Shown: one piece after another, positions 1 through 12,217 of the stretch
Layout of the letters: the number at the start of each line of letters is the position of its first letter
Numbering within the stretch: position 1 is the first letter of the stretch
Assembly (NCBI GenBank): GCA_024703915.1
Contig: CP087969.1
Span: 2,480,001 to 2,544,000 of the forward strand
Length of the DNA stretch: 64,000 nucleotides
From: Massilia sp. H-1
Lineage (GTDB): Bacteria > Pseudomonadota > Gammaproteobacteria > Burkholderiales > Burkholderiaceae_D
Direction: 5' to 3'
The notes under the pieces: model-generated
Told to the model about the DNA's origin: nothing
The model's database searches: none
Seen by the model: only the letters and a program-made list of their open reading frames with translations
Program-made: the position numbers and the translations under genes

Positions 1-7
1 TCGCAGT

Positions 8-2082
8 TCACGTCACACCTTGAACATCGACACGGTTTGCTGCAAGCCCATGCGCGCTGCTGTTCAAGCCGTCGGTGGAGCGGGCGATGCTGTCGCAGGC
101 GGCGGCCGACTTCTCGGTCTCCTCTGCGATGTAGGCGATCGCGGCCGACACTTCGCGCGCCGTCACCAGCTGCTCGTTGGTGGCGTTGGAGATGTCGGAA
201 ATGGCTTGCGTGGTCTTGGCCACGCTTACCACGATCTTGTCGAACGCTTCGCTGGCCTGGCGCGAAATGTCGCTGCCGACCGAGACCCGCTTGACCGACT
301 CGTTGATCAGCTTCGAGATTTCCTTGGTCGCCTGCGAGGAGCGTTCGGCCAGCTTGCGCACCTCGTCGGCCACGACCGAGAAACCGAGGCCGTGTTCGCC
401 CGCGCGCCGCTTCGATGGCCGCGTTGAAGGCCAGCATATTGGTCTGGCTGGCGATCTCGCTGATCACCTTGACGATTTCGCCGATGTCCTCGGACGAACG
501 GTTGATCAGCTCCATCGCCTCGATCGACTTGGCGACCGCCTTGGCGCCCAGCTGCGCTTCGTCCTGGGTGGCCTTGGCCAGCTGGTCGGCGCTGCGGCTG
601 TTGCTTATGATCGAATTGATCGACGAGGTCAGGCCGTCGATCGACGCATTCATCTGTTCGACGGTGGCGCCCAGCGCCTGGGCGCCGGAAGCGACGCCGT
701 TGGAGCGCTCGGCGATCACGCGCGAGGAGTCCGACAGGCCGCCCGCCGCCTCGACCACGTTGCCGATCACGGAACGCAGGTCGGTAATCATCTTGAGCAC
801 GCCATGCCTACCAGCTGGTCGATCGGATCCTGGCTTAGCCACGTTGATCTGGCAGGTCAGATCGCCATGCGCCACTGCGCGCGACCGAGATCGAGCAGGC
901 GCGTGACCTTCTCGCTGTCGCTGGCGGCGCGCGCCGCGACGCGCTCTCTTCGAGCCGCACCTGTTCGGTGATGTCGACCGCGAACTTGACGACCTTGTAC
1001 GGTTTGCCGTTCACATCGAGGATCGGGTTGTAGGTAGCCTGCAGCCAGACCGCCTTGCCGTTGTTGCCGATGCGGCGATAGCGGCCGCTGTCGAATTCGC
1101 CGCGGTTGAGCTTTTGCCAGAACTTGCGGTATTCGGCGCTGGCCGCATAGTCGTCCTCGCAGAACACGCGGTGATGCTCGCCGCGGATTTCATCGAGTTC
1201 GTAGCCGACCACGGCCAGGAAGTTCTCATTGGCGTCGAGCACATGGCCGCTCATGTCGAATTCGATCATGGCCTGCGCCTTGCTCATGGCGTTGACCTTG
1301 CCCTCGTATTCGGCATTGCGCACCTTGAGCGCGGTGACGTCGGTGGCGTACTTGACGACCTTGAACGGCTAGGCCCTGGGCGTCGAAAATCGGATTGTAG
1401 GAGGCATTGAGCCAGATCTCGCGCCCGCCCTTGGCAAAGCGCTTGTACTCGCCGGTGTCGTAACTGCCTTCGCCGAGCTTGCGCCAGAATTCGCGGTAGG
1501 CGTCGGTGGCCGCATAGGCCGGATCGCAGAACATGCGGTGGTGCTTGCCCAGCACTTCGGACTGCTCGAAGCCGGTCGTGGCCAGGAAGTTGTCATTGAC
1601 CGAGAGGATGGTGCCGTCCAGCGAAAACTCGATCACGGCCTGCGACTTCGAGATCGCCTTGATCTTGCCGTCCGATTCCGCGTTGGCCTGCTTCTGGGCC
1701 GTGATGTCGGTCGCGAACTTGATCACGCGCGCGGCTTGCCGTCCTCGCCCAGCACCGGATTGTAGGATGCATTGATCCAGACATCCTTGCCGTTCTTGTG
1801 CACGCGGCGGTAGTCGCCGCGGTCGAATTCGCCGTGGGCCAGGCGCGCCCAGAACTGCTTGTACTCGGCGCTGGCGGTGTAGACGGGATCGCAGAACATG
1901 GCGTGGTGCTGGCCGCGCACCTCATCGAGCGTGTAGCCTAGCGTGGCCAGAAAATTCTCGTTGGCGTCGATGACGGTGCCGTCGAGTTCAAATTCGATGA
2001 TGGCCTGGACCCGGTTCAGGGCCGTGTGAATGGCGTCGGTATCGCGTTGCGAGCGTTCTGCCGGTAGTGTGCTGTTTTTCAT
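8..2082 (-). CDS. Methyl-accepting chemotaxis protein with three PAS domains
   Basis: Cytoplasmic chemoreceptor-type protein of about 690 residues once frameshifts are bridged. Three PAS domains follow one another (roughly residues 20-120, 140-240, 265-365), each with the same signature of NEN/NDNFLA, a GxHHxMFC-like stretch and a conserved NPIxD/NPVLG segment. A C-terminal MCP signalling domain with the hallmark [14 protein letters not shown] follows. I see no membrane segment or signal peptide, so it probably senses an internal cue such as redox state; the layout resembles BdlA/Aer-type receptors. The start at 2082 (ATG) follows a purine-rich AAAAGGG. The stop should be the TGA at 13-15; as read, an extra T shifts it to 8-10. 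Frame breaks lie near 1725, 1372, 830 and 390. Confidence 0.85.
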
Positions 2083-2261
2083 GACCAACCCTTTTCTCGT
2101 TCGAGCCAAGATGACATGCCAGCCTGCGAAAGCTATGGGAAGCGATCTGACTAGTCTCCACGAAACGCACAGCTGCGCTCGTCCGGCCGAAAAATAAATC
2201 GCGAAAGATGCCAAACGAAAAGGATTGCGTTGCGAGAGGGCAACACAAAATCACGCAAAAA

Positions 2262-3419
2262 TCACACTTTGTGATAGTCGGTGAGAATGCAGGGAAAACT
2301 GCAGGTGTCAGGCTGCATGGGCAGCGCTATGCCAACTGCATATTCGCGGGCTGCGCGCACGGCTTCGGGAATGCGCGCCTTGTCGTCGCCGCAGGCGGCG
2401 GCCACGGCGCCCAGCGTTGACGGCGCGCGCCGCATCGAGCGCCGCCCGCAACGGCGGGGCGAACGAGGCATCGGAGCTGTCCAGTTCCAGCGCCTGCAGC
2501 AGCTGCAGGAAGCGCTCCGGTTTGCGGAAAGCGTCGCAGCGCGTGAACAGCGCCACCAGTTCGGCGGCAGAGTGCTGCGGCGCGCGCACGATGCCGAAGC
2601 GTGCTCGCGCGCGCATGAGCGCCAGGTCGCGGCAGTCGTTGGGAACGCGCAGGCGTTCGCACAAGGTGTCGATCGCATCGGCCGCCAGCGCGCGCCAGCA
2701 GCGCGAAGCGCACGCACAAGGGCGCGTCGCCGCCGGCCGCGTGATCGAGCACCCGCATCGCCTGCGCGCCGTTGGCGTCGAGCGGAAAGTCAGGACCCAG
2801 TTCGGGCATGATGCGCGCCAGCGCGCCGCAGTCGCGCAAGACGGCGAACATGCGCGAAGGCGCCGCTTCCATCAGGCCACGCGCCAGCTCCTGCCACACG
2901 CGCTCGGCCACCAGGGCGTCGACTTCGCCTTCGCCGACCATCTTGCGCATCAGCGCCAGCGTCTCGGGCGCCACCGTGAAACCGGCGAAGCGCGCGGCAA
3001 AGCGCGCCAGGCGCAGAATGCGCACCGGGTCTTCGAGGAAGGCGTCGGACACGTGGCGGAACACCTTGTCGCGGATGTCGTTCTGGCCGCCGAAGGGGTC
3101 GACCAGGCTGCCGTCGGCGGCGCGCGCCATCGCATTGATGGTCAGGTCGCGCCGCACCAGGTCCTGTTCGAGCGTGACGTCGGGCGCGGCGTGGAACACG
3201 AAGCCGCGGTAGCCGGGCGCGGTCTTGCGCTCGGTGCGCGAGCGCGTATTCCTCGTGGGTGGCGGGATGCAGGAACACGGGAAAATCCTTGCCGACCGGG
3301 CGAAAGCCCGCGGCCAGCATGGATTCCGGGGTGGCGCCGATCACCACCCAGTCGCGGTCCTTGACCGGCAGGCCGAGCAGCGCGTCACGGACGGCGCCGC
3401 CGACGATGTACGCTTGCAT
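2262..3419 (-). CDS. cca: CCA-adding tRNA nucleotidyltransferase
   Basis: Adds or repairs the 3' CCA of tRNA. The N-terminus begins [16 protein letters not shown], the nucleotidyltransferase class II GGxVRD motif, then KDRDWVV, the second acidic element of the active site. The [10 protein letters not shown] motif and the DPFGG and EDPVRILR motifs of the neck and body follow. Length is about 385 residues, near the usual 400. The region where E. coli Cca has an HD phosphohydrolase motif ([20 protein letters not shown]) lacks a clear HD pair. It starts 2 bp downstream of the stop of the upstream GST gene and is probably co-transcribed with it. Frame breaks occur near 3220, 2690 and 2430. Confidence 0.9.
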
Positions 3420-3421
3420 GG

Positions 3422-4149
3422 TCAAGGCGTGCGGTCGATCTCGTCGTCGTGAATGCCAAGCATGGTTTCGGTTTCTGCCAGCGCCTCGCTGATCCAGCGC
3501 GCCACGGCCGGGTGGGCCACGATGCGGTCGCAATAGGCTTGCAGGGCTAGGCGCCAGCGTCACGCCGTAAGTACGGAAGCGCATCACGACCGGCGCGAAG
3601 AACGCGTCCGCGATCGAGAATTCGCCGAACAGATACTGGTGGTGGCCGAAGCGCGACAGGCATTCTTCCCAGATCTCGCTGATGCGCCCGATGTCGCCCT
3701 GGGCGCCCGGGGTGCGGCCGCGGCCCGGCAGGTGGCGCCGGATATTCATCGACATGGCCGTGCGCAGGTCGCCGAAGCCCGAATGCATTTCGCACGACAC
3801 CGAACGGGCCATCGCGCGCGGCCACGTCCTGCGGCCACAGGTGCTTCTCGGGGAACTGCTCGGCCAGGTATTCGCAGATGGCCAGGCTGTCCCAGATCGT
3901 CATTTCGCCCGCCACCAGCACCGGCACCCAGGCCGATGGGCCGAGTATTCGGCAATGCGGCTGGACGTGTCGGGCTGGTCGAGCAGGATCCGCACTTCAT
4001 TGAAGGGAATGCCGAACGCGGTCAGCGCGACCCACGGGCGCATCGACCAGGACGAGTAGTTTTTGTTGCCGATGACGAGCGTCAGGCCTACCTTGCAGGG
4101 CGTCGCGCAGGGTCTGCGACAGGGTAGGATCGAGTTCGGTCGTTTGCAT
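3422..4149 (-). CDS. Glutathione S-transferase family protein
   Basis: About 240 residues after repair. After a short leader the thioredoxin-fold domain starts [19 protein letters not shown], typical of one bacterial GST subgroup, with the cis-Pro region [23 protein letters not shown] (seen in two pieces) carrying the glutathione-binding D/E-S motif. The C-terminal helical domain has the [15 protein letters not shown] signature. The break at about 4086 reads GGTAGGC where Ala-Gly (GCCGGC) fits the frame. It sits between the NDUFA9-like gene and cca in an apparent operon. The substrate cannot be told. Confidence 0.8.
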
Positions 4150-4164
4150 GAAAAAGCTCTGTGG

Positions 4165-5130
<966 letters not shown>

Positions 5131-5163
5131 GCTGTTCTCGCTGTTGCTGGCAGATTGGGTCAA

Positions 5164-7120
5164 TTACGGCAGATCGCTCGGCTGGTCGGTGCGCGGAGCG
5201 ATCCGGCCCAGACGCGCCTTGAGCGACTGCGGCTTGTTTTCGAACAGGGCGGCGTAATTGGTCGCGTTGGCCATCACGTTCTTCACATAGACCCGCGTTT
5301 CCATGTAGGGAATCGACTCGGCGAAGACCGCCCCTTCCATCGGCTGGGACAGCGTGGCGCGCCAGGCACGCATGCGCCCCGGTCCTGCATTGTAAGCTGC
5401 CGTGGCCAGTGCTTGCGAGCCCCCGGCGTTGGACAGCACCATATTCATGTAATTCGAGCCGAGGACCAGATTGGTGTGCAGGTCGTTGAGCTTGTCCTTG
5501 ACGTAGTCGCCCAGGCCGATCTTGCGCGCCACGAACTGCGCCGTGGCTTAAGCATCACCTGCATCAGGCCGGAGGCGCCCACGTTCGAGCGGGCATCGGT
5601 CATGAAGCGCGACTCCTGGCGGATCAGGCCATACACCCAGGCCTTGTCCAGACCCAGCTGGGTGGTGGTCGGGCTGAGGATGTCGATGTGGGGCGAGGGG
5701 AAGCGCTGGGTGTAGTCGAACTGGGTGCGGGTGCGCTCCGAGGTGTGCACCATGCGGTCGAGGATGTCGTTGCGGCGCGCGAACTCGGCCGCGGCCAGCA
5801 ATTCGCGTTCACCGAATTTGCGCAGCTCCCAGTTCCATTCGCGCGAGCCTTCCTGGCGCAGGCGCAGGCTGAAGAACTTGAGCGCGCCCGCAGGCCGGGG
5901 TTGGCCGCGACCGGCACCAGCTCTTCGGTGGTCAGGGCCGGGCCGGGCGGCGGAATCGCGATCTTCTGGCCCATTTCTTCCAGCGCCAGCTGGCCGTAGA
6001 ACGAGTTCTGGTCGGCGATGCGCTGATACATGGCCAGCGCATCGGTAGGCTGGCGAAGACGGATCGGCCTGCAGCGCACGCGCCAGCCAGTAGGTCCAGG
6101 CGCTCTGGGCGCGCAGGCTGGCTTAAGCATGTCGTTGATGGCCGCGCGCACCGCTTTCCAGTCAGCCGGCGCAGCAGCGATGATGCGGGTTTTCCATTGC
6201 ACCTGTTCGGCCGACAGTGGCGCGCCAAGCCGACAGGCGCCAGAATTCGTCTTGGCGTCGGCGTCGAGCTTGAGCGAGGCGGCGTGGGCCAGCACGGCCC
6301 AGCCGATCGCTTGCTCCTGGGTGGTCAGGTTGGGCAGGTTCTTGCGCAGGGCCACCTGGGCCAGCTTGAGGCTGGAGCGCGCCATGCGGCTGATCGCCAC
6401 CAGATAGATTTCGTGCTCGGCGCGGGTGCTGCCCACGCCGCGCGCCATGGCCAGGGCCGGGAAATCGACCGCCTGGGCCGCGTGCGCGTCGGAGGCGCCA
6501 AGCAGCGTCGCCACGCGCCGCGCGGGACCGGTGGACGAGGTTTCGTTCGGCCAGGCGCAGCTGCACCAGCAGGTCGTTGGTGTCGAACTGGCTTGGCCTG
6601 GGCCAGCGCCACCAGCAAGCCATTGCAGGCGTCGCCGTAAGATGGCGGACTGACCAGCGCGGCGCGCGCCTCGTCGGTCACGCGTTCGCCGCGCGCCACG
6701 CGCGACATCAGGGCGTAGCAGCGCACCTGGGTGTCGTCGGCCAGCACGAACAGGGGCAGCTGCTGGTCGAAATTGGCCCAGTCGCGCGCGCCCGAGCTCG
6801 AGCAGCCAGTCGTTGCGCATGCGGTCGGCGATGGCGCTGCCCTGGTAACGGGTCAGGAAACTGCGGATTTCGTCGGGCGGCGTACTCGCCAGGCGCGGTT
6901 TGAGCCGATAATACTCAACGTACGAGGCCAGCGGATACTGCTGCAGGCGGGCGGCGGCGGCATCGACCCGGGCCAGATCGTTCAGGCGCGACGCTTCGCG
7001 CAGCATGACGAAGGTATCATCGTCGGGATGCGGGTCGGCGGGGCCGGGCTGGACCTGGGCCTGCAGCGGCGACAGCACGGCGAACACGAGCACGGCAAAA
7101 CATTTCGGCAAAAACTTCAC
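5164..7120 (-). CDS. slt: Soluble lytic murein transglycosylase
   Basis: Cleaves peptidoglycan between MurNAc and GlcNAc to give 1,6-anhydro ends, in the periplasm. A signal peptide (MKFLPKCFAVLVFAVLSPLQA) is followed by a long alpha-superhelical region. The SLT domain holds the catalytic Glu in RQESRF, then SNVGASGLMQVM, and ATAAYNAGPGRMRAW near the C-terminus. At 5548 the sequence reads GCTTAAGC exactly where the invariant GLMQxMPATA motif requires CCG GCC, so the break is almost surely not real. About 650 residues, normal for the family. The GTG start at 7120 lies only 31 bp from the divergent cyclo-ligase ATG, so promoters must overlap. Confidence 0.88.
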
Positions 7121-7151
7121 GGCGACTTTCTATGAATGCGTTGAACAACCC

Positions 7152-7786
7152 ATGAGCAGCGAACCAAGAATACCATGCGGCGACGCAGCACAACCAGCTC
7201 CCATCGCACACAACTGTGCAAGCGGGCAAACGGTTGACAAGGCAGCGCTGCGGCGCGCTGCTGCTGGGCACGCGCGGCCATCGTCGCGGCGCAAAAAACG
7301 GCGTGGGATGCGGCCATCGGCGCGCGTGCTGGCCTGGTGGGAGCGCGACCTGGCGAGCGCACACAGCATGCTGGGCGTGTACTGGCCGCTGCGCGGCGAA
7401 CCGGATCTGGCCGAAGCGTATGCGGCGCTGGCCGCGCGCGGGGGTGCGGCTGGCGCTGCCGGTGGTGCTCGAACGCGATGCCGCGCTCGGTTTTGCCGAA
7501 TGGGTGCCGGGCGAAGCGCTGCTGCGCGACGCGATGGGGGTGGCAGGTGCTAAGCCCAGCTGCGCATGGTGGCGCGGCCGGGCGCCCTGCTCATTCCCTG
7601 CGTGGGCTTCAATGGCGAGCGGTTCCGGCTCGGCTACGGCGGCGGCTACTACGACCGCACGCTCGCGCCTGCACCGCGCCCGGTCACGGCCGGCGTGGCT
7701 TACCAGTGCCTGGCGGCCGACTTCGCCAGCGCGCCGCATGACGTCGCGCTGGACCGGGTGCTGACCGAGGCCGAAGCACCATGTAA
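7152..7786 (+). CDS. 5-formyltetrahydrofolate cyclo-ligase
   Basis: Converts 5-formyl-THF to 5,10-methenyl-THF with ATP. Recognisable parts are the N-terminal DKAALRRA helix, the substrate-binding VYWPLRGEPDL stretch, and the C-terminal signature LLIPCVGFNGERFRLGYGGGYYDR, which continues into the ADFASAPHDVALDRVLTE tail. About 205 residues, normal. Frameshifts fall near 7240, 7440 and 7550. The stop is uncertain; TAA at 7784-7786 fits one frame. It converges with metF, which makes 5-methyl-THF, so both neighbours are folate C1 enzymes. Confidence 0.85.
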
Positions 7787-7797
7787 GGCTAACCCCG

Positions 7798-8632
7798 TTA
7801 AGGCTGGACCAGGCGCTGCCACAGCGCCGTGGTCGGCGCAGCCTGGTTCATGCTGTAGAAGTGCAGACCGGGGGCGCCGCCCGCCAGCAGGCGTTCGCAC
7901 AGCTGGGTGACCACGTCCAGGCCGAACGCCTTGATCGAGGCGCTGTCGTCGCCGAAGCTGGCCAGTTTCAGGCGCACCCAGCGCGGGATTTCCGCGCCGC
8001 ACATGTCGGAGAAGCGCATCAGCTGGGTGTAATTGGTGATCGGCATGATGCTTACCACGACCGGCACATCGATGCCGAGCTTGGCCGCCTGGTCCATGAA
8101 CGAGAAATAGGCATCCGCATTATAAAAATACTGCGTGATGGCCGCGTTCTGCGCCCGCCTGGATCTTGCGGGCGAAATTCTGCAGGTCGTCCTGGGGCGA
8201 GCGCGCCTGCGGATGGGTTTCCGGATAGGCAGCCACTTCGATGTGGAACCAGTCGCCCGTTTCGGCGCGGATGAATTCCACCAGCTCGTTGGCGTGAGCG
8301 GAATTCGCCGCCGCCGCCGTAGCCGCTCGGCAAGTCACCGCGCAAGGCCACCAGGCGCCGGATGCCGTGCGCCTGGAAGTCGCGCAGGATCTCGCGGATC
8401 GATTCGCGCGAGCCGCCCACGCAGGACAGGTGGGGCGCGGCGCTGTGGCCTTCGGCCATGATCTCGAGCACGGTGTCGAGCGTGCCGCGCTGGGTGCTGC
8501 CATGGCGCCGAAGGTCACCGAGAAATACTGGGGATCGAGCAAGGCCAGCTTGGCGCGCGCCACGCGCAGCTTGTCGGCGCCTTCCGGCGTTTTCGGCGGG
8601 TAAAACTCGATGCTGAAATTATGATTGGCCAT
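7798..8632 (-). CDS. metF: 5,10-methylenetetrahydrofolate reductase
   Basis: FAD-dependent reduction of 5,10-methylene-THF to 5-methyl-THF, the methyl donor for methionine synthesis. The N-terminus MANHNFSIEFYPPKTPEGADKL is the MetF start (FxIEFxPPK, with the catalytic Glu). PQYFSVTFGA, HLSCVGGSRE, RRLVALRGDLPSGYGG, GCLSGNPSAGALAP and VPVVVSIMPITNYTQLMRFSDMCGAEIP (in pieces) are all family motifs. About 278 residues, as expected. It lies just downstream of the holin-family gene and ahcY, so one transcript probably supplies both remethylation and SAH removal. Confidence 0.92.
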
Positions 8633-8971
8633 CTTTTTCAGGAGTAAGGTGGACAGGGCCCAGGAAATGATGCTGTACACGATGGACGCGAAGAAAGCCG
8701 ACCAGAATCCGGTGACGGAAATACCGGCGACAAGATGGGTCACGCCCCAGAACAGCAGCGCATTGAGGACCAGGATGAATATGCCGAGCGAAAGCACGGT
8801 GACCGGCAGGGTCAGCAGGACCAGCACGGGACGGATCAGGGTGTTGACCAGGCCCAGCAGCAAGGCGGCAACAATGGCCGCCCCGAAATGGGTGACGGTG
8901 ACGGAGCTGAGCAGGAATGGCAGGGCGAACAGGGCCGCCGCGTTGATCAGCCAGGTGAGCAGTAAGCGCAT
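8619..8971 (-). CDS. Phage holin family (DUF360-type) four-helix membrane protein
   Basis: About 115 residues with four hydrophobic helices: LLLTWLINAAALFALPFLL, FGAAIVAALLLGLVNTL, LTLPVTVLSLGIFILVLNAL and FWSAFFASIVYSIISWAL. It matches the small membrane family annotated as phage holin family or Mycobacterial 4 TMS, commonly found between ahcY and metF in Betaproteobacteria. Its function in this operon is unknown. As read, its frame runs on into metF without a stop. Adding one A to the AAAAA run before the metF ATG gives LLLKKDGQS-stop, overlapping metF by 14 bp; I take that as the real end. Confidence 0.75.
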
Positions 8972-9066
8972 GATGGGAGCCAGTATCTGAAAAAGGGTTG
9001 AATACGGCGTCCGGTAAGGCAGTGTGCTTAAGCCCCGGACGCCGTACTGGACGCCGTACCGCGCGA

Positions 9067-10489
<1,423 letters not shown>

Positions 10490-10518
10490 CACGCCCTCCT
10501 TTCAGTTAGAAAAAGTAA

Positions 10519-10591
10519 CGTGAGCGCAGTTGCGGATGACGTTCCGAGCCTGGCGAAAATTATGTTTTCGTCGCAACGCTCCTCGGAACGG
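10519..10591 (-). promoter_or_regulatory. SAH riboswitch upstream of ahcY
   Basis: Read on the minus strand, the leader holds the conserved blocks of the S-adenosylhomocysteine riboswitch: CCGAGGAGCGTTGCGAC, then GCCAGGCTCGG, which pairs with the first block to form P1, and further down GCAACTGCGCTCACG, which supplies the pseudoknot strand. These lie between a TATACT box and the ahcY RBS. In the known class, SAH binding turns expression on. I recognise the motif from memory and have not run a covariance model. Confidence 0.88.
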
Positions 10592-10594
10592 GGA

Positions 10595-10600
10595 AGTATA
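10595..10600 (-). promoter_or_regulatory. ahcY: Probable -10 box of ahcY
   Basis: TATACT on the minus strand, placed so that transcription would start just before the riboswitch. No convincing -35 hexamer is visible at the right spacing. Confidence 0.5.
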
Positions 10601-10643
10601 CCAGCTTCTCCCCCGCCGCCATCGCCGCCCCAAAAGCAACACC

Positions 10644-10666
10644 GGGGTCAGACCTCAATTCTGCAA
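10644..10666. repeat. Single REP-type repeat copy
   Basis: A 23-bp stretch starting GGGGTCAGACCTCAATTCTG, identical to the left arm of the hairpin at 10756-10809. It lies in the same orientation as that left arm, about 110 bp away, in the ahcY-metK intergenic region. Confidence 0.8.
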
Positions 10667-10755
10667 TATTTCGGTGGGGGCAAGGAATCGGCGGATGGGG
10701 CCGTTCGCACAGCGAGCCGGGCCGGACATTTCGTCGGATGCAGAACGTGAAATCA

Positions 10756-10809
10756 GGGGTCAGACCTCAATTCTGCAACGGTTTTGTTGCAGAATTGAGG
10801 TCTGACCCC
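10756..10809. repeat. REP hairpin with perfect 24-bp arms
   Basis: The arms 10756-10779 and 10786-10809 are perfect inverted repeats with a 6-nt loop (GGTTTT). The arm begins GGGGTCAGACCTCAATTCTG. Repeats of this sequence are, as far as I recall, scattered through Oxalobacteraceae genomes and associated with Y1/REP-type transposases, but no transposase is present here. Confidence 0.85.
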
Positions 10810-10821
10810 GATTGTGAAACA

Positions 10822-10849
10822 AAGCGCGCCGGGACGGGCGGGCGCGCTT
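10822..10849 (-). terminator. Probable terminator of metK
   Basis: A 9-bp perfect stem (AAGCGCGCC / GGCGCGCTT) with an 11-nt loop, starting 8 bp after the metK stop. On the minus strand it is followed by TGTTTC. The stronger T-run lies on the other side (10853-10859), so it could also work for plus-strand transcription. Confidence 0.65.
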
Positions 10850-10857
10850 CGCTTTTT

Positions 10858-12032
10858 TTAGGACAGGCCGGCTTCGGCGCGCAGCAGGGCGACCTTGTCG
10901 GTGCGCTCCCACGTGAATTCCGGCTCTTCGCGGCCGAAGTGGCCGTAGGCGGCGCTCTTTTGGTAGATCGGACGCAGCAAGTCCAGCATCTGGACGATGC
11001 CTTTCGGACGACCAGGTCGAAATGCTCCATGACCAATGCGGCAATCTTTTCGTCGGAGATCACGCCCGTGCCTTCGGTGTACACGGTGATGTTGATCGGC
11101 TTGGCCACGCCGATCGCGTAGCTGACCTGCACCTGGCACTGGCGCGCCAGGCCTACCACGACAATGTTCTTGGCCACGTAGCGCGCCGCGTAAGCTGCCG
11201 AACGGTCGACCTTGGACGGATCCTTGCCCGAGAACGCGCCGCCGCCGTGCGGGGCCGCGCCGCCGTAGGTGTCGACGATGATCTTGCGGCCGGTCAGGCC
11301 GCAGTCGCCCTGCGGGCCGCCAATGACGAAGCGGCCGGTCGGGTTGACCAGGTAGCGCGTGCCCTGCAGCCATTCGGCTAAGCAACACTTTTTGATGATT
11401 TCTTCAATCACCGCTTCTTCGATCTGGCTGTGGGTCACTTCCGGCGCGTGCTGGGTCGACAGCACGACGGTGTCGACGCCGACCGGACGGCCGTCCACGT
11501 AGCGCAGCGTGACTTGCGATTTTGCATCCGGACGCAGCCACGGCAGGCGGCCATCCTTGCGCAGCTGCGACTGGCGCTCGACCAGGCGGTGCGCGTAGTG
11601 GATCGCGGGCCTAAGCATCAGTTCGGCCGTTTCGTCGCAGGCGTAGCCGAACATCAGGCCCTGGTCGCTCTAGCACCCTGGTCCAGGTCCAGCCCGGCGC
11701 CTTCGTCCACGCCCTGGGCGATGTCGGGCGACTGCTTGTCATAGGCGACCAGCACGGCGCAGCCTGCGGTAATCGATGCCGTAGTCGGTGTTGTCGTAGC
11801 CGATGCGCTTGATGGTGTCATGCGCAACCTGGATGTAGTCGACGTTGGCGTGGGTGGTGATCTCGCCAGCCAGCACGACCAGGCCGGTGTTGCACAGGGT
11901 CTCGGCGGCAACGCGCGCCTTGGGATCCTGCTCGAGAATGGCGTCCAGGATCGCGTCGGAGATCTGGTCCGCGACTTTGTCGGGGTGACCTTCCGAGACG
12001 GATTCGGACGTGAAAAGATAATCGTTTGACAT
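10858..12032 (-). CDS. metK: S-adenosylmethionine synthetase
   Basis: Makes SAM from methionine and ATP. The N-terminus [23 protein letters not shown] (the GHPDK P-loop-like motif) and [49 protein letters not shown] and the glycine-rich [20 protein letters not shown] motif identify it. About 391 residues, normal. Breaks occur near 11769, 11668, 11616, 11377 (GCTAAGC where Pro-Ala is expected) and 11000. It faces away from lpxL, with about 185 bp between the starts. Confidence 0.95.
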
Positions 12033-12061
12033 GCAATACTCCTGTTACTGTTCAGATTGAA

Positions 12062-12086
12062 GTCGCAGTAACCAGGGGCCTGCGAC
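12062..12086. other. Hairpin in the metK leader
   Basis: GTCGCAG and CTGCGAC form a perfect 7-bp inverted repeat with an 11-nt loop about 30 bp upstream of the metK start. It could be a leader structure. I do not recognise it as a known SAM riboswitch. Confidence 0.4.
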
Positions 12087-12176
12087 GCTTTAGCGACATT
12101 TATATTCCGCTTCGCAAGTTGTCTATTAACTCGGCGGATCCTGCTCTACGTGGTATTTTACGCGCTTTAAAGAATT

Positions 12177-12196
12177 TTGGTCAGGCAACTGACCAA
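12177..12196. other. Hairpin with GCAA tetraloop between metK and lpxL
   Basis: TTGGTCAG-GCAA-CTGACCAA is a perfect 8-bp inverted repeat with a GNRA-type loop, ending 21 bp before the lpxL ATG. As DNA it could be an operator; as RNA, a stable 5' hairpin. Confidence 0.5.
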
Positions 12197-12217
12197 TGCT
12201 GAACCTCGATCAAGACC

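Noticed and set aside
10644..10809. Insertion sequence remnant
   Set aside because: There is no transposase fragment or target duplication; the structure is a short REP hairpin.
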